Source: Pedobacter sp. UBA5917 (GTDB lineage Bacteria; Bacteroidota; Bacteroidia; Sphingobacteriales; Sphingobacteriaceae). Taken from it: a stretch of DNA of 25,406 bases. Position numbers and translations under genes: made by a program. Below, in pieces: positions 15,016 to 22,604 of the stretch (the first letter of the stretch is position 1; each line of letters opens with the position of its first letter). A model generated the notes under the pieces. It had not been told where the DNA came from and did not search any database. It saw nothing but the letters and a program-made list of their open reading frames with translations. The DNA lies in NCBI RefSeq assembly GCF_002432345.1, contig NZ_DJDT01000019.1:1-25406 (forward strand). Reading direction: 5' to 3'.

Positions 15016-15333
15016 TTAAATATTTCCTATAGATTCTAACTGATGGAAAAAAGGCACAAGAGATTTTCCCTTTACAGATAGGTAATATTCAATATGGAGC
15101 GGTTTTTCGCTGATAATTTTCCTTTCCAGCAGTCCGGCTTCTTCCAGTTCGCGCAGCGCGGTAGAGAGCGACTGTTTGTTAGCACCCGGGATATCGCGTA
15201 ACAGGCCGCTGAACCTTAAGGGACCGTTTAACGACAGGCGGAAAACCTCAGGTCTGAATTTCCCTGAAAGCAGTTTTAGCAAGGCCTGCGCTTTGCAGGT
15301 TTCCGTATTTTCGTCGCTGGTTTTTGTGGTCAT
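15016..15333 (-). CDS. HxlR-family transcriptional regulator
   Basis: I prefer the ATG at 15333, giving 105 aa; longer versions add residues unlike the family. The winged helix is complete: LLSGKFRPEVFRLSLNGPLRFSGLLRDIPG (about 21-50), then SLSTALRELEEAGLLERK (recognition helix, 55-72), then the wing HIEYYLSVKGKSL. Many HxlR proteins sense electrophiles or oxidation through a Cys near the N-terminus; Cys13 (ETCKAQ) is in that position and is the only Cys in the protein. It is transcribed divergently from a DsbA-like thiol oxidoreductase gene across a 151-bp gap with inverted CTTAG-type repeats, so it likely controls that gene. Confidence 0.92.
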   Translation of the reverse strand: MTTKTSDENTETCKAQALLKLLSGKFRPEVFRLSLNGPLRFSGLLRDIPGANKQSLSTALRELEEAGLLERKIISEKPLHIEYYLSVKGKSLVPFFHQLESIGNI

Positions 15334-15347
15334 GTTTTTTTGACTTA

Positions 15348-15423
15348 TTGATGCTAAGGTTAATCTTTCGGAGATTTGTGCTAAAATAGAGATAAGATAG
15401 ATCATTCTTAGACTTAGCATCAA
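15348..15423. promoter_or_regulatory. Inverted repeats in the HxlR/DsbA-like divergent promoter region
   Basis: TTGATGCTAAG at 15348-15358 and its exact inverted copy CTTAGCATCAA at 15413-15423 are 54 bases apart. Further CTTAG/CTAAG cores occur at 15407-15411 and 15443-15447. This is a likely HxlR operator region, perhaps with looping or two sites, one at each promoter. Confidence 0.5.
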
Positions 15424-15484
15424 AATATATCGAAGATTAGTTCTAAGATTTGATTTCTTTAAACGATGTATGCAAAGAAAACTT

Positions 15485-16405
15485 ATGGACGGAAAAAACA
15501 ATAATCCCCTGTTATGCGATCCCATATCCGGAATCTGTGAAATGCCGGGAACAGAACCTTCAATAGATGGAAGTTTAAAAACAGCTACCGGAAAAAAGCT
15601 CCGTATGCTTTACTTTACGGATCCCATCTGTTCATCCTGCTGGGGGATTGAAGCACAACTGAAAAAACTTAAACTCGAATATGGCCACGGACTGGATATC
15701 GAATACCGGATGGGCGGATTGCTTCCGAACTGGAGTTACAACAGTGGCGGGATAAGCAAACCATCTGATGTGGCCCCGCACTGGGATGAGGTGAGCCCAC
15801 ATTACCAGATGCCTATAGATGGAGATGTATGGATAAGCGACCCCCTCGATTCGTCTTACCCACCATCTATTGCTTTTAAAGCGGCCGAGTTGCAGGATAT
15901 GGATAAAGCCCGTCGATTTTTCAGGATCATGCGCGAAATGGTTTTTCTCCGTAAAATCAACATCGCCAAATGGGAAAACATTACAGCTGCAGCTGAACTT
16001 GCGGGATTGGATACCGATCTTATGAAAATAGATTTTAACGGAGCAGCAAAGGTACTTTTTGAGGAAGATCTGAAACTGGCTGCAAATATGAGCGTGAGGG
16101 GATTCCCAACCATTTTTATTTTTAAAGGCAATGAAAATACTGAAAAAATATACGGCTTTAAACCTTATGGTGATTACGAAACCGCTATTAACCGTATTGC
16201 GCCAGAAATAACCAAAAAAGATTACGATAAAAATTGGGAAGCATTATTTGGTACCTTTAGGTCACTAACGTTGAAGGAGTTTTCCGAACTTTCTGATATT
16301 TCGCTCCCTGAAGCAAAGGTTCAGTTAGATACTCTGGTAAATGAAGGAAAACTTTCGGTATTTGATACAAAAAATGGAAGTATTTGGTGGATAAACCACC
16401 GGTAA
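15485..16405 (+). CDS. DsbA/FrnE-like thiol oxidoreductase (SpxH-type thioredoxin fold)
   Basis: I use the ATG at 15485 (306 aa); one at 15470 adds five residues. The DsbA-like core starts at about residue 38 (KLRMLYFTDPICSSCWGIEAQL) with active-site C49-SS-C52-W, and the cis-proline loop is RGFPTIFIFKG near 206. The CxxC followed by Trp and the DPIC pattern resemble the FrnE/YjbH (ClpXP adaptor SpxH) thioredoxin_5 group. No signal peptide is present, so it is cytoplasmic. An extra N-terminal pair C11-x6-C18 (CDPISGIC) is present. The last 60 residues look like a helix-turn-helix-type tail (LTLKEFSELSDISLPEAKVQL). It is divergent from an HxlR regulator, probably its controller; the role may be redox stress protection. 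Confidence 0.85.
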   Translation: MDGKNNNPLLCDPISGICEMPGTEPSIDGSLKTATGKKLRMLYFTDPICSSCWGIEAQLKKLKLEYGHGLDIEYRMGGLLPNWSYNSGGISKPSDVAPHWDEVSPHYQMPIDGDVWISDPLDSSYPPSIAFKAAELQDMDKARRFFRIMREMVFLRKINIAKWENITAAAELAGLDTDLMKIDFNGAAKVLFEEDLKLAANMSVRGFPTIFIFKGNENTEKIYGFKPYGDYETAINRIAPEITKKDYDKNWEALFGTFRSLTLKEFSELSDISLPEAKVQLDTLVNEGKLSVFDTKNGSIWWINHR

Positions 16406-16413
16406 GGTCAGCC

Positions 16414-17019
16414 CTAATAATTGGGGTCATATTTTAAAACTTTAGCCCTGAATTTTCCTTGGGCACTGTATACAACCGTATCGCCGATTTCATTACGTTC
16501 TTTAACTTTAAAATCAATGTATCCATATAAACTGTCACCGATTTTATAGCTTGCTTTATCCAGTACAAGTTGCTGATGAATGACCCAGTGAAGTGGTTTT
16601 TCAAGTTTTCCGGAAGGAACTACGTCCGAATATTGGTAACCTTTGGTATTAAATTTATTGTTATGGTAACTAATGTCAATACCGCTTCCGCCAAAAGGAC
16701 CATCTAGACCGATGTGAATATTCAGGGTATCTGCCTTGTGAAAATATGCCTTACAGGTGCTAAAGGAAGAATTAAGAGAATCTGCTCTGCTGTGTTTTTC
16801 CCCGATTAGGATAGCAACTCTACTGCTCTGCTTTAGCGTGGAATCAAATTTCGGGAAGATTATAAATTCCTTTTGCTTATCCATTTTGGTAAAAATAGAA
16901 TCTTTAGAAAGGTTCGGATTTACCTTAATAGTATCCCATTTTTCGATATGTTTTTTTGTGCAGGCGGTAAATAGGAGGGCGATAGTGAAAAGAGAGCTGA
17001 ATAATCTGAAGATGTACAT
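16414..17019 (-). CDS. Lipoprotein of unknown function
   Basis: With the ATG at 17019 the first 20 residues form a compact lipoprotein signal (lipobox LFTAC, Cys20, then TKK); an ATG at 17043 adds eight residues and is less likely. The mature protein of about 180 residues has no known motif: a region with HSRADSLNSSFSTC, a Gly-rich LDGPFGGSGIDISYH, and a C-terminal beta segment (SLYGYIDFKVKER, DTVVYSAQGKFRAKV) that resembles a small beta-sandwich. I do not recognise the family. It converges on the DsbA-like gene with only 8 bases between stop codons, and is 162 bp downstream of the TolC gene on the same strand, separated by a strong hairpin. Confidence 0.75.
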   Translation of the reverse strand: MYIFRLFSSLFTIALLFTACTKKHIEKWDTIKVNPNLSKDSIFTKMDKQKEFIIFPKFDSTLKQSSRVAILIGEKHSRADSLNSSFSTCKAYFHKADTLNIHIGLDGPFGGSGIDISYHNNKFNTKGYQYSDVVPSGKLEKPLHWVIHQQLVLDKASYKIGDSLYGYIDFKVKERNEIGDTVVYSAQGKFRAKVLKYDPNY

Positions 17020-17062
17020 AAAGGCTTTAAAAAAAGATGCCAATGAACGCTGGTTTCCATAA

Positions 17063-17105
17063 GATGGCTACCCGAATGTTTGTAGAAACATTTCGGGTAG
17101 CCATC
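17063..17105. repeat. Strong 19-bp hairpin between TolC and lipoprotein genes
   Basis: GATGGCTACCCGAA plus TGTTT pairs with AAACA plus TTTCGGGTAGCCATC, leaving a 4-base loop GTAG and a single bulged base. No T-run follows on either strand, so it is not a standard intrinsic terminator. It could end the export-operon transcript, protect its 3' end, or be a repeated palindromic element. Confidence 0.7.
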
Positions 17106-17180
17106 AATCCGGTCCAGATTTAGGTTTTTATCCTCATTTCAAACCATAATTTGAATTGACCATCTCAAATCAGAATATTT

Positions 17181-18638
17181 TTAATTCATTTCCCTTGTTC
17201 CGGCTTTATAATAGAGTTCGGCCAGCGCTTTCTGATAGCCTGCTACCATGCTTTCCTGTTTAATTTTCATATCAATTAGTTTGGTTTCGCGACTGTTGAT
17301 CAAAAACAGTGTACTTTCTCCCAAAGTAAATTTTTGGTTCTCGCCATTTACCAGGATCTGCTGGTTTTCGATGCTTTTTGTCTGTACAGCCAGCTGTGCC
17401 GAATAGGCAGAAACATCGTTATAAGAAGCAATAACGTTATTTCTGATTTCCCTTCCAAACTGTTTTATGTCGTAATCCAGTTCCTGTTGTTTAATTTTAA
17501 CCTCTCTTAGTTTTCCCCTTTCCGAACGGAGAAATAGCGGGAAAGCCAGCTCAATACCGAATTTATAATTGCTCCAGTTAAAATCATAGTATCCGGGAAC
17601 ACTGCTGTTCAATCCGGTGCGGTTCGAAATCAGGTTACCGATTACATTCAGTTTTGGTTTGAGCAGCTCCTGGCGGTAACTTTTCTCAATGGCCAGTTGT
17701 TCGCCTTTGCTTTTTAACTTTAAAAGCTCCGGATGTTGATTAGAAGCTACGCCCAAAAGCGTATCCAATAGCAGGGGCGTTGGGCGGACAATTTTTTGAT
17801 CAATATGCTGTGGCATGGCTTCGGTTGGAAGCTCCAAAGGGCTACCCTGATCGTTCCAAAGGTGATTGGAAAGTACCAACCTTGCATTTTGCAGTTCAAT
17901 AGCGGTTTTTTCTTTTTGTATTATCCTTTCCTGTACCGTAATATAGGCCTCAACAGAGTCGATACCCGGTTTATCGCCAATAAGGGTCTGTGCACTCAGG
18001 GCTTTGAACCTGCGCTGCGCAAGATCTAAACCTTCATTAATCAGTTTGTACTGTTTATGGGCGTAGTACCAGTTCCAGTAATCTTTAACAATGCCGTACC
18101 AAACCGCATTAATCTGCTTAAGCTGATCGGCCTCTGCATACTCAACCATTATTTTCGATTGGCGCAGCGTACTTCTCCGTGCATCAATAATCAGTCCCTG
18201 ACCTAAAGGAATACTCAGTCCGATAGCCGATAAGCCCTGTTGACCGGTACGGTTTTCGGGATTGAGATAGGTGCCTGCATTACGGTCGTAACCCAATTTA
18301 AGATCTGCACCGGCAAGCCACAGCGGGATTTTTAATTCACTGTTCCATTTGTTGTAATATTCGGTACCACCAAATAATTTTTTGCTGAACCCTGCTTTTA
18401 ATTCAGGGTCAAAATAACCCAATGATTGCAGGACTTTTGCCCTTGCAGATTCACTCAGCAATTGGGCCTGTTTGATTACGGGATGGTACCTGAAAACCAT
18501 CAGTTGCAGGTCTTCCAGCGAGAAAACTTTTCCGGTATCAACGTTTTTTTCGATTATTGGCAGTTGTGCAAAGCTGGTTTTAGCAGATAACAATGCTAAA
18601 ACCAGTATGATTAATATTTTTTTTAAAGCCATTTTCAT
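17181..18638 (-). CDS. TolC-family outer membrane efflux/secretion protein
   Basis: The 485-aa protein has a signal peptide (KKILIILVLALLSAKTSFAQ, cleavage near residue 24) and the repeated long-helix and short-strand layout of TolC: FSLEDLQLMVFRYHPVIKQAQ, then ARRSTLRQSKIMVEY, and in the second half LLGVASNQHPELLKLKSKGEQL and SERGKLREVKIKQQELDYDIK. TolC trimers form an outer membrane barrel with a periplasmic tunnel. A good Shine-Dalgarno, GGAG, precedes the start by 8 bases, unusual in this window. It is the last gene of the export operon, 16 bp after the HlyD-type gene, and would supply the exit duct for that machine. Confidence 0.93.
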   Translation of the reverse strand: MKMALKKILIILVLALLSAKTSFAQLPIIEKNVDTGKVFSLEDLQLMVFRYHPVIKQAQLLSESARAKVLQSLGYFDPELKAGFSKKLFGGTEYYNKWNSELKIPLWLAGADLKLGYDRNAGTYLNPENRTGQQGLSAIGLSIPLGQGLIIDARRSTLRQSKIMVEYAEADQLKQINAVWYGIVKDYWNWYYAHKQYKLINEGLDLAQRRFKALSAQTLIGDKPGIDSVEAYITVQERIIQKEKTAIELQNARLVLSNHLWNDQGSPLELPTEAMPQHIDQKIVRPTPLLLDTLLGVASNQHPELLKLKSKGEQLAIEKSYRQELLKPKLNVIGNLISNRTGLNSSVPGYYDFNWSNYKFGIELAFPLFLRSERGKLREVKIKQQELDYDIKQFGREIRNNVIASYNDVSAYSAQLAVQTKSIENQQILVNGENQKFTLGESTLFLINSRETKLIDMKIKQESMVAGYQKALAELYYKAGTREMN

Positions 18639-18654
18639 TTTATCATCTCCATAG

Positions 18655-20019
18655 CTATTTTTTATCCTTTGTGCCGGTTACAGGTTCCTTTTCCAAACTT
18701 GGTGGAAATCCGTTCAGCTGGCGCCATATTTCGTACCAGAGCGGTACCGATCGTAGGATAATGCGGCCATAAACACCCGATCCCTGTCTTAACTGTGGTG
18801 GCCAGGGTTCATCTTTTGATGGAACAGGATTGGTTTGGCTTACCAAAAGGCGGTATTTTCCTCCTGTGCTGCTGGTGCGGTCGATAGAAAATACCTTACC
18901 CGCAAATGTGCCTACCGCTACCGATGGCCATCCCGCAAACTGTACCGATGGCCAGCCTTCAAACTGAAGCCTTACATCGCTGGTGTCTAATATTAACGGA
19001 ACATCCATTGCGCTTACGTAAATTTCTGCAGCAACCATGGGCGATTTTGGCTGTAAAGTAGCTACCGATTCGCCTTCTTTAATGTTCTCGCCAATACCCG
19101 CTTTCAGTGTTTTAACAATAAAGCCATTTTGGGGTGCCCTAACCACATATAAACCACGCCTTACGTTGAGGTTTGAAATGTCGTTACGTAATTTGGCAAT
19201 ATCGCCCTGCGCACTTACCTTGCCCGAAATGGCCGAGCTCATGTCTGATTGTGCTTTCGACATCGATTCCTGGTATTTTACCCTGATGTTGTCGAGTTCG
19301 ATGCTGGCATTTAATAAATTCTGCGCCGAATTATTCAGTTTATTCCGCTGACTGATTACTTTGGCATTATCTTCCTGTAGTTTAAGTCTCCTGGTTTCAA
19401 TATCAGTTAACGAGAAAAGCCCGTTTTTATACCCTGTTTCATATCTTTCCAACCTAACTTTTGTGGTTTCGTAAAATTTCTGCACCGCAAGCAGGTCGGC
19501 ACTATCAATACTCACATAGTTTCTGGCCTGTAATACTTTATTCTCTGCGGCTTTCATCTGGAAATGTAAACCTTCGCTAAGTGCCTTCATCTGTGCTTTG
19601 GTGGCATCTATTTTCTGCCCGGCTGCGGTTTCGCTGCCACGTTTGGCATCTAGCTGTTCGTTAAGGCGCACAGGCAGTTCGGGGTCAAAATACGATTGGC
19701 TGGTTTCAGAAATCAGTAATATGGTATCGCCCTTTTTTACTTCCTGTCCTTCGCGTACCGCCCAGTGTTCTATCCGGCCACCAATCTGGTTCTGTACTGT
19801 TTGTGGCCGGTCTTCCGGTCGTAATGCGGTTACCGTGCCACGTCCGGGTATGGTTTGCCGGTAAGGAAGAAAAAGCAGCAGCACAAAGAAACCCATAATA
19901 AACAGTAGTATCCTGCCCAGCCTTTTTGGTCCTTTTGCATCTATGATTTTGCCATTGGCATGTACCGAAAGTGTTTCCCAGTTCTGCAACTCTGCCAGGT
20001 TGTTACTTGTTTTACCCAT
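18655..20019 (-). CDS. HlyD-family periplasmic adaptor (membrane fusion protein)
   Basis: The 454-aa protein has one membrane helix at about 36-53 (RILLFIMGFFVLLLFLPY), a biotinyl-lipoyl-like half at 73-105 (QNQIGGRIEHWAVREGQEVKKGD), a long helical hairpin at about 115-285 (many heptad Leu/Lys and Gln residues) and the second lipoyl half VRAPQNGFIVKTLKAGIGENIKEG, then a beta-barrel C-terminus. The tail PLWYEIWRQLNGFPP is a pattern I associate with HlyD-type adaptors of Bacteroidota. It bridges the inner membrane transporter to TolC. Its first eight bases overlap the 3' end of the ABC transmembrane gene (ATGGGTAA), so translation is coupled. Confidence 0.92.
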   Translation of the reverse strand: MGKTSNNLAELQNWETLSVHANGKIIDAKGPKRLGRILLFIMGFFVLLLFLPYRQTIPGRGTVTALRPEDRPQTVQNQIGGRIEHWAVREGQEVKKGDTILLISETSQSYFDPELPVRLNEQLDAKRGSETAAGQKIDATKAQMKALSEGLHFQMKAAENKVLQARNYVSIDSADLLAVQKFYETTKVRLERYETGYKNGLFSLTDIETRRLKLQEDNAKVISQRNKLNNSAQNLLNASIELDNIRVKYQESMSKAQSDMSSAISGKVSAQGDIAKLRNDISNLNVRRGLYVVRAPQNGFIVKTLKAGIGENIKEGESVATLQPKSPMVAAEIYVSAMDVPLILDTSDVRLQFEGWPSVQFAGWPSVAVGTFAGKVFSIDRTSSTGGKYRLLVSQTNPVPSKDEPWPPQLRQGSGVYGRIILRSVPLWYEIWRQLNGFPPSLEKEPVTGTKDKK

Positions 20020-21016
20020 GGTTTAGTTCTCCTTCCTCCAACTCCAGGTCGGTTACCACAGCCAGTTTTTCGCTACCGGTTATCATATCAAATACCGTGT
20101 TTAAATTGGTCATCAATTTTTCAATGGCATAGCTGATCTGTACAATAATCACCTCTGCCGCCACAAACTGACCAAAAGTCATCTGGCGTTCTACCACGAA
20201 ATAAGAACCCAATAACAGTAACGCACCCATCAGTATGGTACGCATGGCAACCGCACTGATGAAAAATTTTCTCAAAATACCGAAGTGATCGTTACGTGAC
20301 TGGATATAATTTGCAGTAATTTTATCGGTACGTTCGATAATCTCTTTTCTTTTGGTCGCACTCTGGCGATAGGTATCCAGATCCGAAGCCACCTCTTCTA
20401 AGTAGCCAACCACTTCATATTTGTAACCCGATTCTTCAATGCTGGTTTCAACGCCGCGGCGGTAATATAAAACGAGGATTAAGGCAATTACGATGAGTAC
20501 AAAAGTTCCGAAGGCCATAAAAACCGGGTGATAAAAAGAAAGCAGGATCACACTGAAAAAAATGAGTACAGCGGCTGCAATAATATCAACAAGCAGTTTG
20601 GTAAGGCCTTTTTGGATAGTGAGGATATCAAAAAAGCGGTTAACCAGTTCAGTGGGATTTTCACCTTCAAGGGCTTTCTTCTTAATCCTTGGCAGGCGGA
20701 AAGCAAACTCGAGGGCGGTTTTGGTAAAAATCTTCTGTTCAAGAAATTCTACCAAAGTAAGCTGACCGATGAGCAATAAGCCGCCCACCACAATACCGGC
20801 CAAAATTACGGCAATAAGAATATAGGTTGAGCTGTACATTGCCCCGTTGGAGAGCAGGTTAAATACAGCGCTGGTTCCCAAAGGGAGCGATAAGCCGATT
20901 AAGCCGATAAGTATGGCATAAACGTAAATATAGTTGATGGTTTTGCGTTCGAGGTGAAGCATAAGCACCAATCTTTGCCATGGCGAACGGACGCCGGCAG
21001 CGTGATGATTTTTCAT
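20012..21016 (-). CDS. ABC exporter transmembrane domain protein lacking an ATPase domain
   Basis: The 334-aa protein is an ABC type-1 exporter transmembrane domain with all six helices (about 27-52, 65-90, 142-163, 166-187, 250-275 and 282-305), the intracellular coupling-helix regions (LPRIKKKALEGENPTELVNRF; SGYKYEVVGYLEEVASDLD) and the exit linker VFDMITGSEKLAVVTDLELEE. Family members continue here into a nucleotide-binding domain of about 200 residues, but this one stops after LNHG. No Walker A, LSGGQ or Walker B follows in any frame; the next bases are the HlyD gene, which overlaps the stop by 8 bases. No C39 peptidase domain is present. It would need an ATPase from elsewhere or work another way. 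The intact frame and overlap argue against recent decay. Confidence 0.88.
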   Translation of the reverse strand: MKNHHAAGVRSPWQRLVLMLHLERKTINYIYVYAILIGLIGLSLPLGTSAVFNLLSNGAMYSSTYILIAVILAGIVVGGLLLIGQLTLVEFLEQKIFTKTALEFAFRLPRIKKKALEGENPTELVNRFFDILTIQKGLTKLLVDIIAAAVLIFFSVILLSFYHPVFMAFGTFVLIVIALILVLYYRRGVETSIEESGYKYEVVGYLEEVASDLDTYRQSATKRKEIIERTDKITANYIQSRNDHFGILRKFFISAVAMRTILMGALLLLGSYFVVERQMTFGQFVAAEVIIVQISYAIEKLMTNLNTVFDMITGSEKLAVVTDLELEEGELNHG

Positions 21017-21150
21017 TTAATATCTTAATTTCAGGTGTTGATTATTAGTTGTTGGCCAGTAATAATGAACTTGTGGATAAACGTGTTGTGTGCATAGTAT
21101 TCCCATTAGCATAATTGAATATGCATTACGGGGTATTGAATTAAAGGGGG

Positions 21151-21489
21151 CTAAAAAATGTGATCGGGAGGCGGTGTAGGGACGTTCTTTGCCGGGAAAT
21201 TGCCCACTGAGGGCTGATAAGCATATTGATTAACCAGGGAATGGTTTGCAGGCTGGAGATTTGGGCATGCCATTACCGAAGATTCGTATAGCAGTAGCTT
21301 TTTCTTTAACTTTTCAAACGATTCTTCCTCTTTGGTTTTGTTTTCCTCACTGCTTTTTTCGATGGCGTAAGTATTGTCAGGAGATAAAAATATGGCTACC
21401 GAGAATGCCACAAATTTAGTAGCCAGCAGGCATAGCACCAGCAAACTAAAAATGTTCCTCAATAATTTTTTTCTCAGGTAATTCATCAT
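21151..21489 (-). CDS. Small membrane-anchored protein upstream of the export operon (unknown)
   Basis: I use the ATG at 21489 (112 aa); one further upstream at 21519 would lie before the -7 box and is unlikely. Residues 11-36 form a membrane helix or uncleaved signal (NIFSLLVLCLLATKFVAFSV). A charged stretch of Glu and Lys follows (about 45-68, possible coiled coil), then a Pro-rich C-terminus ending NVPTPPPDHIF. A single Cys75 is present. I do not recognise a named family. It is on the same strand 134 bp before the ABC transmembrane gene, with no promoter found between, so it may head the operon. It could be a substrate, a partner, or an unrelated small protein. Confidence 0.6.
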   Translation of the reverse strand: MMNYLRKKLLRNIFSLLVLCLLATKFVAFSVAIFLSPDNTYAIEKSSEENKTKEEESFEKLKKKLLLYESSVMACPNLQPANHSLVNQYAYQPSVGNFPAKNVPTPPPDHIF

Positions 21490-21497
21490 CCTTGATA

Positions 21498-21505
21498 CAA
21501 ATATA
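21498..21505 (-). promoter_or_regulatory. -7 promoter box before the small membrane protein / export operon
   Basis: The minus strand reads TATATTTG, a full match to TAnnTTTG, 8 bases before the ATG at 21489, implying a leaderless or almost leaderless message. No other box was found before the ABC transmembrane gene, so it may drive the whole export operon. Confidence 0.45.
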
Positions 21506-21685
21506 GAACGGAAAAACAAGGAATAACCTATTGAAAACCAGTTTTAGGCCTTTTTTTAAAAGCCTGACACAAATGTTATACTAGTATTAAAACGGGATTA
21601 GAAAAGGGGAGGGATGATCATCGGAATGTTGGGTTTACGTCCAAATTATTAACAGAGGAGTTAATGCGTATACCCTTAAAAAAAA

Positions 21686-21773
21686 CCGTCATTTCGAGCG
21701 GAGTGCAACACAGTCGAGAAATCTATCTCGAGGTAGATCTCTTCACTTCGCTATGCTCCGGTCGAGATGACGG
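21686..21773. repeat. Imperfect palindromic repeat of the CGTCATTTCGA type
   Basis: Outer arms CCGTCATTTCGA and TCGAGATGACGG pair with one G-T wobble; inner segments (AGAAATCT and AGATCTCT, GCGGAG and CTCCGG) also pair, giving an 88-base cruciform-like element. This type recurs between genes in many Bacteroidota chromosomes (from memory). It lies 12 bases after the GH16 stop and could end or stabilise that transcript. The 180 bp to its left (21506-21685) has a short AGGC(C)TTTT/AAAAGCCT hairpin at 21546-21565 and nothing else. Confidence 0.75.
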
Positions 21774-21785
21774 GGAAAGAATTTA

Positions 21786-22604
21786 TTACGTAATGTTATA
21801 CACCCTTACATAATCTACACTCATGCTCGTAGGCAGAGCAGCATCATTAATGGTTTGTCCGGCAAGGTTGCCGCCAATGGCCATATTAAAGATGATGAAA
21901 AACTGTTTATGGAATTCGTCGGTACCATTAATGTTGTTGGTTGTGTTGGCTGTTGCGTACAAGTTGCCATCTACATACCATCTTATGCCTGTCGAAGTCC
22001 ATTCAACCGCATAAACATGGTAATTTCCCGGTGATGTTGTGGTGTTATTGCTATAATATACATAACCGTTATTGTCCCAATGGATGGTGCCCAAAATAGA
22101 ATTACTGGTATTTACATGCTCCATAATGTCTATTTCGCCACATTTAGGCCATCCAACAGTTCCTATATTGCTGCCCAGCATCCAAAATGCCGGCCAGGTG
22201 CCCTGTACCATAGGCAGTTTCATCCGGGCTTCGATGCGGCCATATTTTATGGAGAATTTTCCATTGGTATTAATCCTGCCCGAGGTGTAAGGCTGTCCGC
22301 CTACCGTTTGTTTACGTGCGGTAATGATCAGGTTGCCGCCACTCACGCTTACATTACTGGTTTGATAATATTGTTTTTCGTTGTTTACACCCAGATTTCC
22401 GTTTTCGTAATTCCATTTGGAGGTGTTTAAGCTGGTTCCGTCGAATTCATCCTGCCAAACCAGCGTTAAGGCCCTTGGGGTTGCGGTTTCATCTGCTGGA
22501 ACAGATGTTTCCTGTTTTTCGGTTTTTTTACAGGCCGAAACCAGTACAGTTAACAGCAGCATTGTGCCAGCCATTTTTTTGAAATGATTAGGTAGTTTTC
22601 TCAT
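21786..22604 (-). CDS. Glycoside hydrolase family 16 lipoprotein (beta-glucanase, laminarinase-like)
   Basis: The 272-aa protein carries a lipoprotein signal (lipobox VSAC, Cys25, then KK) and a complete GH16 jelly-roll domain from about residue 45 (LVWQDEFDGTSLNTSKWNYENG). The catalytic motif GEIDIMEH gives nucleophile Glu157, Asp159 and acid/base Glu162. Other family marks are SGRINTNGKFSIKYGRIEARMK, GTWPAFWMLG and FHVYAVEW-like YHVYAVEWTSTGIRWYVDG. The retaining enzyme likely cleaves beta-1,3- or beta-1,3/1,4-glucans such as laminarin at the cell surface. There is no carbohydrate-binding module and no SusC/D pair next to it. It is apparently a single gene transcribed after an AT-rich 447-bp region. 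Confidence 0.93.
   Translation of the reverse strand: MRKLPNHFKKMAGTMLLLTVLVSACKKTEKQETSVPADETATPRALTLVWQDEFDGTSLNTSKWNYENGNLGVNNEKQYYQTSNVSVSGGNLIITARKQTVGGQPYTSGRINTNGKFSIKYGRIEARMKLPMVQGTWPAFWMLGSNIGTVGWPKCGEIDIMEHVNTSNSILGTIHWDNNGYVYYSNNTTTSPGNYHVYAVEWTSTGIRWYVDGNLYATANTTNNINGTDEFHKQFFIIFNMAIGGNLAGQTINDAALPTSMSVDYVRVYNIT

Noticed and set aside
15334..15525. Longer HxlR reading frame
   Set aside because: The extension runs over the divergent promoter region and past the start of the DsbA-like gene, and adds residues not typical of HxlR proteins.
20012..21016. ABC transmembrane gene as a pseudogene
   Set aside because: The frame is intact, ends after a normal linker, and its stop overlaps the next gene's start, which argues for a maintained gene. 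The idea stays open until homologues are compared.
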